From positions 558,001 through 622,000 of the forward strand of contig NZ_JAUSXT010000001.1 in assembly GCF_030816235.1 (NCBI RefSeq): 64,000 bases of DNA, read 5' to 3'. Under the pieces are notes generated by a model. It ran no database searches, was not told the DNA's origin, and saw nothing but the letters and a program-made list of their open reading frames with translations. Shown piece by piece: positions 14,737 to 25,023 of this stretch. Every line of letters begins with the position of its first letter. Position 1 is the stretch's first letter. Source of the stretch: Microbacterium sp. W4I4. Lineage in GTDB: Bacteria > Actinomycetota > Actinomycetes > Actinomycetales > Microbacteriaceae. The position numbers were made by a program, and so were the translations under genes.

Positions 14737-15537
14737 TCAGGCAGGCACTCGCGCCACAGCGAGCAGATGCGCGCTCTGGTCGCGGATACCGGGAGCAGCG
14801 GATGCCGCGCGCGCCACAGTCAGCGCAGCGTCCCGCACATCGTTGGGAACGTCGCCGGCTGATTCGAGCAACAATCCGGCGGGCCCCTCCACGCCGAAGA
14901 CATCGATGACGTCCAATCCGGCATCCGCGACCTCTGCTGCCAACTCCTCGGACGTGTGGAAATGACCCGCGGGGAACCGCAAACCCGAACTCGGAGTGCC
15001 GTCGGCGATCAGGGCCGCCCACTCCCCCGGAATCGGCGACGGCACCGGTCTGCCCAACGATGCGGCCCCGAACGCGACATAACGTGAAAGTCCGGCAGCG
15101 AGAACAACCCCGCCGGGTCGCACCACGCGCGCGGATTCGAGTAGGGACGCCACGCGTTCATCCCGCGAGGCGAGGTGGTAGAGCGGGCCGAGCAGGATCG
15201 CCGCGTCGAAGGAGTCGTCCTCGAACGCCAGCGAGCGGGCATCCCCCACCGCCGCCGAAACGCCGACCGCCTGCGCCTGCTCGACATGTCGAAGCACCGG
15301 ATCGATCATCTCGACGGCGTATCCGGCATCCATCAACGCTCGGGAGTGGATGCCGGCGCCGCCGCCGACATCCAGCACGCGCCCGCTCGGCGCATGCTCA
15401 CGGATGATCTCCTGCGTCCGCTGGAACTCCAAGGGGCCCTGCGCGGATCGGGTCGTCAGCCGGACATGCTCATCGAACACCTCGCCGTAGTACGTCTGAA
15501 TGCGCGCGTCGATGTCGTTCTGATCCTCGGCCGTCAT
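14737..15537 (-). CDS. Class I SAM-dependent methyltransferase
   Basis: A 266-residue methyltransferase. Motif I is RVLDVGGGAGIHSRAL, followed by an acidic end of strand 2 (EMIDP) and a post-motif region with FDAAILLGPLYHL. The acceptor substrate is not evident. Small-molecule methylation is likely, as the protein resembles UbiE/COQ5-type enzymes. It is last in an apparent operon, with its ATG overlapping the GrpB stop by 4 bp. Confidence 0.85.
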   Translation of the reverse strand: MTAEDQNDIDARIQTYYGEVFDEHVRLTTRSAQGPLEFQRTQEIIREHAPSGRVLDVGGGAGIHSRALMDAGYAVEMIDPVLRHVEQAQAVGVSAAVGDARSLAFEDDSFDAAILLGPLYHLASRDERVASLLESARVVRPGGVVLAAGLSRYVAFGAASLGRPVPSPIPGEWAALIADGTPSSGLRFPAGHFHTSEELAAEVADAGLDVIDVFGVEGPAGLLLESAGDVPNDVRDAALTVARAASAAPGIRDQSAHLLAVARVPA

Positions 15538-16047
15538 GCACTCGAGGATATGGGTTGGCCCGAGCGATGCTCGTCCAGCAGCTCACGCATGATCTGCGTC
15601 TTGCCAGCGGTGTACTCGCCCCATCCCGTCTCACCATCGGCGAGTCTGCGCTTGACTGCGAGGTATGACTCGCGAGCGTACGACGAAGCGCGCAGCAGGT
15701 CGCGGAAGTCGAGGCGGTCCTGCCATTGCCCGCCGCCGATGGTGACCACGTGGACTACGGCATCCCGATCGAGACGCGAGGGCAGACACAGCCAGGCATG
15801 ATCCGGCCTGACACCCTCACGGTCGAACCCGTCATCGCGCAGAGCGACCGCGGATGCCGCAACGGCATCCGCCTGGACGCCGACGAGCACATCGACGACA
15901 TCCTTCGTTGGCAGGCCGGGTACCGCGGTCGAGCCGATGTGCTCGACCGCGGCGTCCGGCAGGACGTAGAGGATGCGGGCGCGCAACGCTGCGAAACGCC
16001 GCTCCCACTGCACAGGACGCGGCGCGACCAGCGAGACTGCGAGGTCT

Positions 16048-16061
<14 letters not shown>
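15534..16061 (-). CDS. GrpB family protein (nucleotidyltransferase fold)
   Basis: A 175-residue GrpB/UPF0157 protein. VEHIGSTAVPGLPTKDVVDVLVGV is the family hallmark and places it in the nucleotidyltransferase-fold superfamily, often compared with dephospho-CoA kinase-associated domains. The function of stand-alone members is not known. The ATG at 16061 overlaps the end of the UvrA-like gene by 14 bp, and its stop overlaps the methyltransferase start. The operon is therefore UvrA-like - GrpB - methyltransferase. Confidence 0.83.
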
Positions 16062-18396
<2,335 letters not shown>

Positions 18397-18410
18397 GGGG
18401 AACCTCTCGC

Positions 18411-18821
18411 TCACGCGGACTGCTGCAGACGCACCATATTGCCAGCCGGATCGCGGAACGCGCAGTCACGCAGGCCGTACGGCTGATCGATCGGCTCCTG
18501 CACGACATCCGCGCCCCTCGCCTCGATCTCCGCGAACGCCGCATCCACATCCGCGGTCTCCAGGACGACGCCGCCGTAGCTGCCCTTCGCCATCAGCTCC
18601 AGAATGGTCGAGCGCTCGTCGTCGTTGATGCCGGGATCGACCGCGGGCGGCGTCAGGACGATCGCCGTGTCGGGCTGTCCCACCGGACCGACGGTGATCC
18701 ATCGCATCCGCCCCTGGCCGACATCCATCCGGATCTCGAAGCCGAGCAGGTCTCGGTAGAACGCCGCCGAAGCCTCGGCGTCGGTGTGCGGAAGGAAACT
18801 GGCCTTGATCGTGATGTCCAT
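18411..18821 (-). CDS. VOC family protein (glyoxalase/bleomycin-resistance fold)
   Basis: A 136-residue single-repeat-pair VOC protein. It starts with SFLPHTDAEASAAFYRDLLG and ends with the typical GLRDCAFRDPAGNMVRLQQ. The activity could be a metal-dependent lyase, a dioxygenase or drug sequestration. Coupling with a UvrA2-like protein and an AraC regulator suggests a stress or toxic-compound response, which is an inference. ATG 18821 is 10 bp after the AraC-type stop. The open frame continues upstream but only through the regulator gene. Confidence 0.82.
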   Translation of the reverse strand: MDITIKASFLPHTDAEASAAFYRDLLGFEIRMDVGQGRMRWITVGPVGQPDTAIVLTPPAVDPGINDDERSTILELMAKGSYGGVVLETADVDAAFAEIEARGADVVQEPIDQPYGLRDCAFRDPAGNMVRLQQSA

Positions 18822-18831
18822 GACCGCGACG

Positions 18832-19275
18832 CTACCGGGACTCCGGACGCCGCGCTTCTCGATTCCTGATCGGTCTCGTCGCCTGTTTCTCCAGCCACGA
18901 CGGGACCCCCGGACCATGGCCGGGATCCGCCTTGTATGCACTGGGCGGCATGCCCACGAGTTCGGCGAAGCGGGTGCTGAAAGTGCCCAATGACGAGAAG
19001 CCGACCTCGAAGCAGACCTCGGTGACCGACAGGTCGCCGCGGCGCAGCAGCGCCATCGCCCGCTCGATGCGTCTGGTCATCAGATAGGAGTACGGAGACT
19101 CTCCGAAGGTCTGCTTGAACCGGCGACTCAGATGCCCGGCGGACATGTGGACGCCCTGCGCGAGGGATTCGACATCCAGTGGACGCGCGTACTCGCGGTC
19201 GATCCGATCCCGCACCCGGCGAAGCGCGACCAGTTCGCGGAGCCTGTCCTCGGACGGATTCGGATGCCGTGTCAC
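18832..19275 (-). CDS. AraC/XylS family transcriptional regulator
   Basis: A short (about 147-residue) regulator consisting essentially of the two-helix-turn-helix AraC domain. It has the first HTH around DVESLAQGVHMSAGHLSRRFKQTFGES (split in the family as helix 2-3) and the second at VTEVCFEVGFSSLGTFSTRF. No ligand-binding domain is visible. It is first in the minus-strand run AraC - VOC - UvrA-like - GrpB - methyltransferase and is a plausible controller of it. The start is uncertain: GTG 19275 is used, with ATG 19311 possible. Confidence 0.8.
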   Translation of the reverse strand: MTRHPNPSEDRLRELVALRRVRDRIDREYARPLDVESLAQGVHMSAGHLSRRFKQTFGESPYSYLMTRRIERAMALLRRGDLSVTEVCFEVGFSSLGTFSTRFAELVGMPPSAYKADPGHGPGVPSWLEKQATRPIRNREARRPESR

Positions 19276-19380
19276 CCGGCCATCGTCGCATGCGGGCCGC
19301 GCGCACCGCATCCGCACCCCACGGCGTCCAGCCCAGCCGTTAGGCTGACGACACCGTCCGAGCACCCAGAAAGGCACGTC

Positions 19381-19953
19381 ATGACCGACGCAACCGCACA
19401 TGTCAGGTCGTTCGTCTCACTCGTCCGCAAGAGCCTCGCCGTGTCCGGCGTGATCATGCTTCTGCTCGGCCTGTTCATCCTGGTCTGGCCGACCAAGACC
19501 GCGATGTTCTTCGCCGGGGTGATCGCCGTCTACCTGATCGTGCAGGGGCTCGTCTACATCGGCACCGGCGTCTTCTCCCGCAGCGACGGCGGCTGGTCGC
19601 GCCTCGGCCACGTCGTGCTCGGGCTTCTCTATGTCGTCGGCGGAGTCCTCGCGTTCGTGAACCTGTTCGCCTTCACCGCGACCCTCGTGCTGTTCATCGG
19701 GATCATGCTGGGCATCACGTGGATCATCGACGGCGTCGTCGCGCTCTCGCTGCTGAATCACGGCAGCTCGCGCATGTGGACGATCATCTACGCGATCCTC
19801 AGCATCGTCGCCGGCGTGATCCTGCTGCTCTCGCCGTTCTACGTCGCCGTGTTCTGGTGGCTGACGGGAATCGCGCTGGTGGTGCTCGGCATCCTGCAGA
19901 TCGTGCGTTCGATCACGCTCCGCAAGGACGCCGCGGCACTCACTCAGGAATGA
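19381..19953 (+). CDS. DUF308/HdeD-like membrane protein
   Basis: A 190-residue membrane protein with six hydrophobic helices in three pairs, as in the DUF308/HdeD family. HdeD in Escherichia coli is linked to acid resistance, but the role in actinobacteria is unproven. The ATG follows AGAAAGG at 6 nt. A TAGGCT box lies about 35 nt further upstream, so this gene has a leader. The 3' end overlaps the convergent SDR gene by 14 bp. Confidence 0.82.
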   Translation: MTDATAHVRSFVSLVRKSLAVSGVIMLLLGLFILVWPTKTAMFFAGVIAVYLIVQGLVYIGTGVFSRSDGGWSRLGHVVLGLLYVVGGVLAFVNLFAFTATLVLFIGIMLGITWIIDGVVALSLLNHGSSRMWTIIYAILSIVAGVILLLSPFYVAVFWWLTGIALVVLGILQIVRSITLRKDAAALTQE

Positions 19954-20704
19954 AGTCGGAGGTGTCGCCGATCAGACGCGTGTTGTCGGCGGGAACCGGA
20001 TCGACGGCAGCCTGGGCCACCTCGGCCGCGAACTCCGACACGTTGTAGAGCTTGCCGGCCGACTCGCGTCGCCCGGCGATCGCACCCGGGTTCGCGCGCT
20101 CGAGAAGCGTCGCCGTGATGGTGCCCTCGATCATGTCGCCGGATACGACGATGAAACCGATCCCCTTATCGGCAAGTCCGGGGATCAGCTCGCGCAGCGC
20201 GTCCTCACCGGCCCGCTTCGACTTGGCGACCGGCTCGTACTCGGGCATGGTCGGCGTCGTGCGGATGAAGTGCGCCTGGTGGCTGGTGACGAACACGACG
20301 CGTGCGCCCTCCCCCATCAGCTGCTCCGCTGCCTGCAGCACGTTCACCTGCGCGTCGCGATTGAGAACCAGCGCGTAGTCCTCGGCCACACCGGACTCCA
20401 TGCCGCCCGAGGCGTTCAGCACCAGCACGTCCAGGCGACCGAACTCGGCACGCACCTGATCGAACATGCCGGACACGGATGCCGGGTCGGTCAGGTCCGC
20501 ACCGACGACGAGCACGCGGCGTCCGAGCGCGCGCAACTCGTTCGCGAGCTTCTCGGCCCGGGGCGCCTTGTTGCGGAAGTTGATTACGACGTCAGCGCCG
20601 GCTTCGGCGAAGTAGCGGACGGTGTCGGCGCCGATGCCTCGAGACGAGCCGGTGACGAGAGCCACCTTGCCGTCGAGCGAGCCGGCGGGGAGAACCTGGG
20701 TCAT
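19940..20704 (-). CDS. SDR family protein with displaced catalytic Tyr
   Basis: A 254-residue short-chain dehydrogenase fold protein. The cofactor motif TGSSRGIG (18-25), the NAS motif (97-99) and the catalytic-position Ser141 are present. The usual YxxxK is not: the region reads EYEPVAKSKRAGE, so the Lys aligned with the K-x-A pattern (Lys163) has Val159 four residues before it, and the only Tyr is 156. The enzyme may use shifted residues or have lost reductase activity. A GAGGAG site precedes the ATG. The substrate is unknown, and it is probably transcribed alone. Confidence 0.83.
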   Translation of the reverse strand: MTQVLPAGSLDGKVALVTGSSRGIGADTVRYFAEAGADVVINFRNKAPRAEKLANELRALGRRVLVVGADLTDPASVSGMFDQVRAEFGRLDVLVLNASGGMESGVAEDYALVLNRDAQVNVLQAAEQLMGEGARVVFVTSHQAHFIRTTPTMPEYEPVAKSKRAGEDALRELIPGLADKGIGFIVVSGDMIEGTITATLLERANPGAIAGRRESAGKLYNVSEFAAEVAQAAVDPVPADNTRLIGDTSDFIPE

Positions 20705-20819
20705 TTCTGACTCCTCGTAGTACGGGGTGGTCGCTCGGATGGCGACCTTCCAACCCTACAACGCAGGTGGTGCCATCCCCCGGGAACACCCCCGTGATAG
20801 GTTGACCGCAGGAGGGCGC

Positions 20820-21293
20820 ATGAACGGTCTGGAGACAGTGCTCGAGGGCATCGAGCAGTGGGCGTGGATCGGCTGGATCGTGCTCATCGCACTCTTCCTC
20901 GTGATCGAGATGCTCACTCTCGACTTCACCTTCCTGATGCTGTCCTTCGGCGGCGCCGTCGGTCTGATCACCGACCTGGTCGGACTGCCGTTCTGGGCGC
21001 AGGTGATCATCGCCGCCGCTGCCGCAGCCGCGTTCATCTTCTTCCTGAGACCGCCGCTGCTGCATCGGCTGCGCCGCGGCGAGGATCCCACCAAGTCGAA
21101 CGTGGACGCGCTTCTCGATCTGCGTGGGACAGTCCTCCAGGACATCACCGAGATCTCCGGCCAGGTCAAGCTCAGCAACGGCGACACCTGGACCGCACGC
21201 AGCGCCGACGGCACTGCCATCATCCGCGGCAGCCGCATCGCCGTCTCACAGATCAGCGGTGCGACCGCCATCGTCCGCCCCGTCACCGATTAG
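20820..21293 (+). CDS. NfeD-like membrane protein
   Basis: A 157-residue NfeD-family protein. Two or three transmembrane segments occur in the first 75 residues (IGWIVLIALFLVIEM, WAQVIIAAAAAAAFIFFL), followed by a small OB-fold domain (GTVLQDITEISGQVKLSNGD). NfeD proteins partner SPFH proteins in membrane quality control, and the next gene is an SPFH protein 8 bp away. An AGGAGG site precedes the ATG by 5 nt. Confidence 0.88.
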   Translation: MNGLETVLEGIEQWAWIGWIVLIALFLVIEMLTLDFTFLMLSFGGAVGLITDLVGLPFWAQVIIAAAAAAAFIFFLRPPLLHRLRRGEDPTKSNVDALLDLRGTVLQDITEISGQVKLSNGDTWTARSADGTAIIRGSRIAVSQISGATAIVRPVTD

Positions 21294-21301
21294 GAGCACT
21301 G

Positions 21302-22231
21302 ATGGACGATTCCTCGTTCCTCCCCGCCGCGATCGCCTGGATCCTGGCGATCGCCGTCATCATCTTCGTGCTGGTGACGCTGGCGCGGTCGATTCGCATC
21401 ATTCCGCAGGCCACGGCCGGCGTGGTCGAGCGTCTCGGCCGGTATCACAAGACGCTCGCGCCCGGACTGAACCTGCTGATCCCGTTCATCGATCGTCTGC
21501 GGCCGTTGATCGACATGCGCGAGCAGGTCGTCTCCTTCCCGCCGCAGCCCGTGATCACGGAGGACAACCTGGTCGTCTCGATCGACACGGTCGTCTACTT
21601 CCAGGTCACGGACGCCCGGGCTGCGACCTACGAGATCGCCAACTACCTCGGAGCCGTCGAGCAGCTCACCACGACCACGCTGCGCAACGTCGTGGGTGGG
21701 CTCAACCTCGAAGAGGCCCTCACCAGCCGTGACGAGATCAACGGCCAGCTGCGCGTGGTGCTCGATGAGGCCACCGGCAAGTGGGGCATCCGCGTCTCCC
21801 GTGTGGAGCTGAAGGCGATCGACCCGCCCCTCTCCATCCAGGACTCGATGGAGAAGCAGATGCGTGCGGAGCGTGACAGGCGCGCCGCCATCCTCACGGC
21901 GGAAGGATCCAAGCAGTCCCAGATCCTCGAGGCGGAAGGCCAGCGTCAGGCGGCCATCCTCAAGGCCGAGGGCGACAAGCAGGCGGCTGTCCTGCGCGCA
22001 CAGGGTGAGGCCGAGGCCATCCAGAACGTGTTCGCCTCGATCCACGAGGGCCGGCCCGACGACAAGCTGCTCGCCTACCAATACCTGCAGATGCTGCCGA
22101 AGATCAGCGAGAGCGCGTCGAGCAAGCTGTGGATCATCCCCAGTGAGCTCACCGAGGCGCTCAAGGGCATCGGCACCGCCTTCACTCCCCGTCAGGGCCC
22201 GCCCGCCGGCGACTCGCAGCCCGGCGCGTGA
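21302..22231 (+). CDS. SPFH/Band 7 (stomatin-like, QmcA-type) protein
   Basis: A 309-residue membrane-anchored SPFH protein. It has one N-terminal helix (AAIAWILAIAVIIFVLVTLA), then an SPFH domain (RIIPQATAGVVERLGRY to about residue 180). A charged coiled-coil follows with the repeated AEG motif (ILTAEGSKQSQILEAEGQ and so on), and then a C-terminal tail. It forms oligomeric scaffolds in membrane microdomains with its NfeD partner encoded just upstream. AGGAG precedes the ATG. The stop overlaps the next GTG start. Confidence 0.9.
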   Translation: MDDSSFLPAAIAWILAIAVIIFVLVTLARSIRIIPQATAGVVERLGRYHKTLAPGLNLLIPFIDRLRPLIDMREQVVSFPPQPVITEDNLVVSIDTVVYFQVTDARAATYEIANYLGAVEQLTTTTLRNVVGGLNLEEALTSRDEINGQLRVVLDEATGKWGIRVSRVELKAIDPPLSIQDSMEKQMRAERDRRAAILTAEGSKQSQILEAEGQRQAAILKAEGDKQAAVLRAQGEAEAIQNVFASIHEGRPDDKLLAYQYLQMLPKISESASSKLWIIPSELTEALKGIGTAFTPRQGPPAGDSQPGA

Positions 22232-22989
22232 CGCACCCGTTCTTCTCCGGAACACGACACCCGCGAGTCCTCGCCCACCGCGGCCTCGTGCCCGACGGCG
22301 ACACGTCGCTGTGGGAGAACACGGCGGGTGCGTTCGCCGCGGCCCAGGCGGCGGGCGCCGAGTACATCGAGACGGACTGCCAGCTCTCCTCCGACGGCGA
22401 CGTCGTGCTGTTCCACGACGACTCGATCGAACGGCTCACTGGCGACCCGCGGCTCGTATCCTCGATGCGCACCCGAGAGCTGGAGGGCCTGTTCGCCGAT
22501 CACGGCGGACTGCTGACCGTGGCAGACGCGCTGGACGCCTTCCCGGAGAGCCGGTTCAACATCGATGTGAAGACCGCAGCCGCGGTCGATCCCATCGGTC
22601 GTCTTCTCGCTCCGCACACGCACCGGGTCCTGGTCACCAGCTTCTCCGACCGCACCCGGCTCGCCGCCCTGGACTCGATCAGGCGCGCCGGCGCGCCGAC
22701 ACCGCCCGCCACGTCCGGCGGCAGCCGCACGATCCTCGCGCTGCGCGCTCTCTCCGCGATGCGCCTCTCCCCCGCACGTGTCCTGCGCGACATCGACGCT
22801 GTGCAGATCCCGGAGCGTCATGCCGGAATCCGGATCCTCACGCCTCACCTGCTGCGCGCGGCGCACGCTCACGGCGTCGAGGTGCACGTCTGGACGGTCA
22901 ACGAGCCCGACGTGATGCGGCGGCTCATCGACAGCGGCGTGGATGGCGTCGTCACCGACCGCGCGGATCTCGCCCTGAAGGCCATCTGA
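22228..22989 (+). CDS. Glycerophosphodiester phosphodiesterase
   Basis: A 253-residue GDPD-family enzyme. It has LAHRG (His about 17), the ENT and ETD pair (NTAGAFAAAQAAGAEYIETD) and FHDDSIERLT, the metal and catalytic residues for hydrolysis of glycerophosphodiesters to glycerol-3-phosphate plus alcohol. There is no signal peptide, so it acts in the cytoplasm. The GTG start overlaps the SPFH stop (GTGA), giving an NfeD-SPFH-GDPD operon that hints at a lipid turnover link. Confidence 0.9.
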   Translation: MTHPFFSGTRHPRVLAHRGLVPDGDTSLWENTAGAFAAAQAAGAEYIETDCQLSSDGDVVLFHDDSIERLTGDPRLVSSMRTRELEGLFADHGGLLTVADALDAFPESRFNIDVKTAAAVDPIGRLLAPHTHRVLVTSFSDRTRLAALDSIRRAGAPTPPATSGGSRTILALRALSAMRLSPARVLRDIDAVQIPERHAGIRILTPHLLRAAHAHGVEVHVWTVNEPDVMRRLIDSGVDGVVTDRADLALKAI

Positions 22990-23075
22990 GCGCTCATCCG
23001 CGCGGAGCGCTGGGATTCCCCTGTGAGTTCCTCGCGGAAACAGCTCCCATGGATGAAGCGCACAGGCGCGACCGT

Positions 23076-23081
23076 TATACC
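23076..23081 (+). promoter_or_regulatory. -10 box of rbpA
   Basis: TATACC within GTTATACCTGACA, about 25 bp before the rbpA ATG. A GAGAGGA ribosome site lies between them, so unlike many genes here rbpA has a short leader. The spacer 22990-23105 also holds an AGCGCT...AGCGCT symmetry after the upstream gene. Confidence 0.45.
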
Positions 23082-23105
23082 TGACAGCGACGAGAGGACC
23101 ACACA

Positions 23106-23489
23106 ATGGCAGATCGCAGCCTTCGCGGCATCCGGCTGGGTGCCCAGAGCCTTCAGAGCGAAGAGGGAGTCGTGTTCATGGAACGCCGCTCCACGACGTA
23201 CAAGTGCGAGTCGTGCGGCCACGAGACGACCCTGATGTTCTCGGCCGAGGCCGAGCCGCCGCAGACCTGGGAGTGCCGCGCATGCGGTGCCGAGGCCGTG
23301 CTGCAGGTCGACGGCGCCTCGGTGAAGCTCGAGGAGAGCGACCAGAAGGCCGCCCGCACCCACTGGGACATGCTCCTGGAACGCCGCAGCAGGGACGAGC
23401 TCGAGGAGCTCCTCGAGGACCGTCTCGCATACGTGCGCGCACGTCGTGGGTCGGGAGACGACCCCACTCGCGAGCGCATCGGCGCCTGA
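23106..23489 (+). CDS. rbpA: RNA polymerase-binding protein RbpA
   Basis: A 127-residue actinobacterial transcription activator that binds RNA polymerase and the group I/II sigma factors. The start MADRSLRGIRLGAQSL and the sigma-interacting region RTHWDMLLERRSRDELEELL (84-103) are diagnostic. The core domain carries a CESC...CRAC set (Cys34, 37, 57, 60) that should bind zinc. It ends 1 bp from the convergent lnt gene. It is essential or important for housekeeping transcription in relatives. Confidence 0.96.
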   Translation: MADRSLRGIRLGAQSLQSEEGVVFMERRSTTYKCESCGHETTLMFSAEAEPPQTWECRACGAEAVLQVDGASVKLEESDQKAARTHWDMLLERRSRDELEELLEDRLAYVRARRGSGDDPTRERIGA

Positions 23490-23490
23490 G

Positions 23491-25023
23491 TCAGCGTCGC
23501 CGCCGCGCCATCAGGCCGGCGGCGACCAGCGCTCCGGGTCCGGTGACCAGCAGCAGGAGCTGCACCCACGGGCCCAGCAGGACACCCGCCGTGAGGCCGG
23601 AACGCAGTTCGACATCTTCGAGCAGCGCTCCGGCCTCATCTGCGTTCAGACTCGCGACGGTCGTGCCATCGGGTCGGATGACTTGGCTGGTGCCCACCGT
23701 GGAGACGTTCACGACGCTTCGGCCCGTCTCGATCGCGCGCATCCGCGCGAAGGAGAGCTGCTGCAGATTCTCCGCGGTACCCCGGAAGTCGGCGTTGTTG
23801 GTCTGGAAGACCAGCACCTGCGCACCGTCCTGCACACCCTCGCGGATCACCTCGTCGTAGATGACGTCGAAGCAGATCGCCAGACCCACGCCCACATCTC
23901 CGACCTTCACGAGCGGGGCGTTCCTGCCCGGCGTGTACTCACGGCCGATCAGTCCGATCAGGTCGGGCGCCAGGGCGTAGAAGAATGCGCGGTCGGGCAC
24001 GTACTCCCCGAACGGCACCGGGTGCCGCTTGTCGTGCAGCTGCTCGGCTGTGCCGTCGGACGTCCACAGGAACGACGTGTTGAAATACTTCTCACCGCGT
24101 TTCGTCGCCGTGTTGGCGAGCAGCGGCGCGTCCACCGAGCTGACCACGCGCGTCAATCGGCGCGCGGTGGAGGGGTCCTGGAAGGGGTCGTAGTCCACCC
24201 CGCCCTCGGGCCAGACCACCAGGTCGACCTTCTCGCCCTCGAGCTTCTCGGTCGCCGCCATCTGCGCATCGATCACGCCGTAGTCCACGCGCTCGTCGAA
24301 GTACCCTGTCGTGCCGTTGCCCTGAACCGCCGCGATCCTCATCCCGCCGGCATCCGTCGTCGGGAACAGCGGCACGAACAGCATCACGAGCACGGTCACG
24401 ACAAGGGGCGCGAGTCGAATGGGGCGACGCCAGGTGCGCAGTCGCACCGCCTCGATGGAGAGTGCCACGACGAAGACCATAAGGAAGCTCAGCCCGCTCA
24501 CGCCCACCCAGGATGCCACGGGAGCGAAAGGGCCCTCCGACTGGGTCATGCCGAGCCTCGCCCATGGGAACCCGCCGTACGGCCAGTTGCCCAGGAAGAG
24601 CTCGTGCACGGTCCAGAGTGCCGCGACGATCGCCGGCAGCAGCACCGCCCTCGCCTTCGGCCACACACGAGGCAGCCAGCGGTATGCCAGCGCGACCAGC
24701 ATCAGGGAGACGCCGGTCAGGGCGGCCTCGAGCACGCTGAGCGCGATCCAGGGCACCGGTCCGAGATAGCGGGCCGTCCACGACACCAGGAGCGAGAAGA
24801 GCACGATCCCGTAGACGGAGCCGACCAGCACCGCACCCCATGTCTTCCGTCCCTCCAGCGAGACGAGGACCAGTGCGACGGCCACGAGCGCCAGAGGCCA
24901 GATCGCAGCGGCGGGGAACGCCAGGTTCATCAGCAGGCCGGCGACCGCCGACATCCATGCCGCAGCCCACAGCGGCACGAGCGGGCGCGCAGATGCGACG
25001 GATTCCTTCACGCGCACGATCAC
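23491..25023 (-). CDS. lnt: Apolipoprotein N-acyltransferase
   Basis: A 510-residue membrane enzyme that N-acylates the lipoprotein N-terminal cysteine. It has several transmembrane helices in residues 15-225, then a nitrilase-fold domain with the catalytic triad Glu273 (WPEGG), Lys332 (DKRHPVPFGEYVP) and Cys384 (ICFDVIYD), then a last helix. In mycobacteria Lnt is fused to polyprenol-phosphate mannose synthase. Here it stands alone, and the Ppm homologue is at 58556-59320. The GTG start overlaps the helY stop (GTGA). Confidence 0.93.
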   Translation of the reverse strand: MIVRVKESVASARPLVPLWAAAWMSAVAGLLMNLAFPAAAIWPLALVAVALVLVSLEGRKTWGAVLVGSVYGIVLFSLLVSWTARYLGPVPWIALSVLEAALTGVSLMLVALAYRWLPRVWPKARAVLLPAIVAALWTVHELFLGNWPYGGFPWARLGMTQSEGPFAPVASWVGVSGLSFLMVFVVALSIEAVRLRTWRRPIRLAPLVVTVLVMLFVPLFPTTDAGGMRIAAVQGNGTTGYFDERVDYGVIDAQMAATEKLEGEKVDLVVWPEGGVDYDPFQDPSTARRLTRVVSSVDAPLLANTATKRGEKYFNTSFLWTSDGTAEQLHDKRHPVPFGEYVPDRAFFYALAPDLIGLIGREYTPGRNAPLVKVGDVGVGLAICFDVIYDEVIREGVQDGAQVLVFQTNNADFRGTAENLQQLSFARMRAIETGRSVVNVSTVGTSQVIRPDGTTVASLNADEAGALLEDVELRSGLTAGVLLGPWVQLLLLVTGPGALVAAGLMARRRR

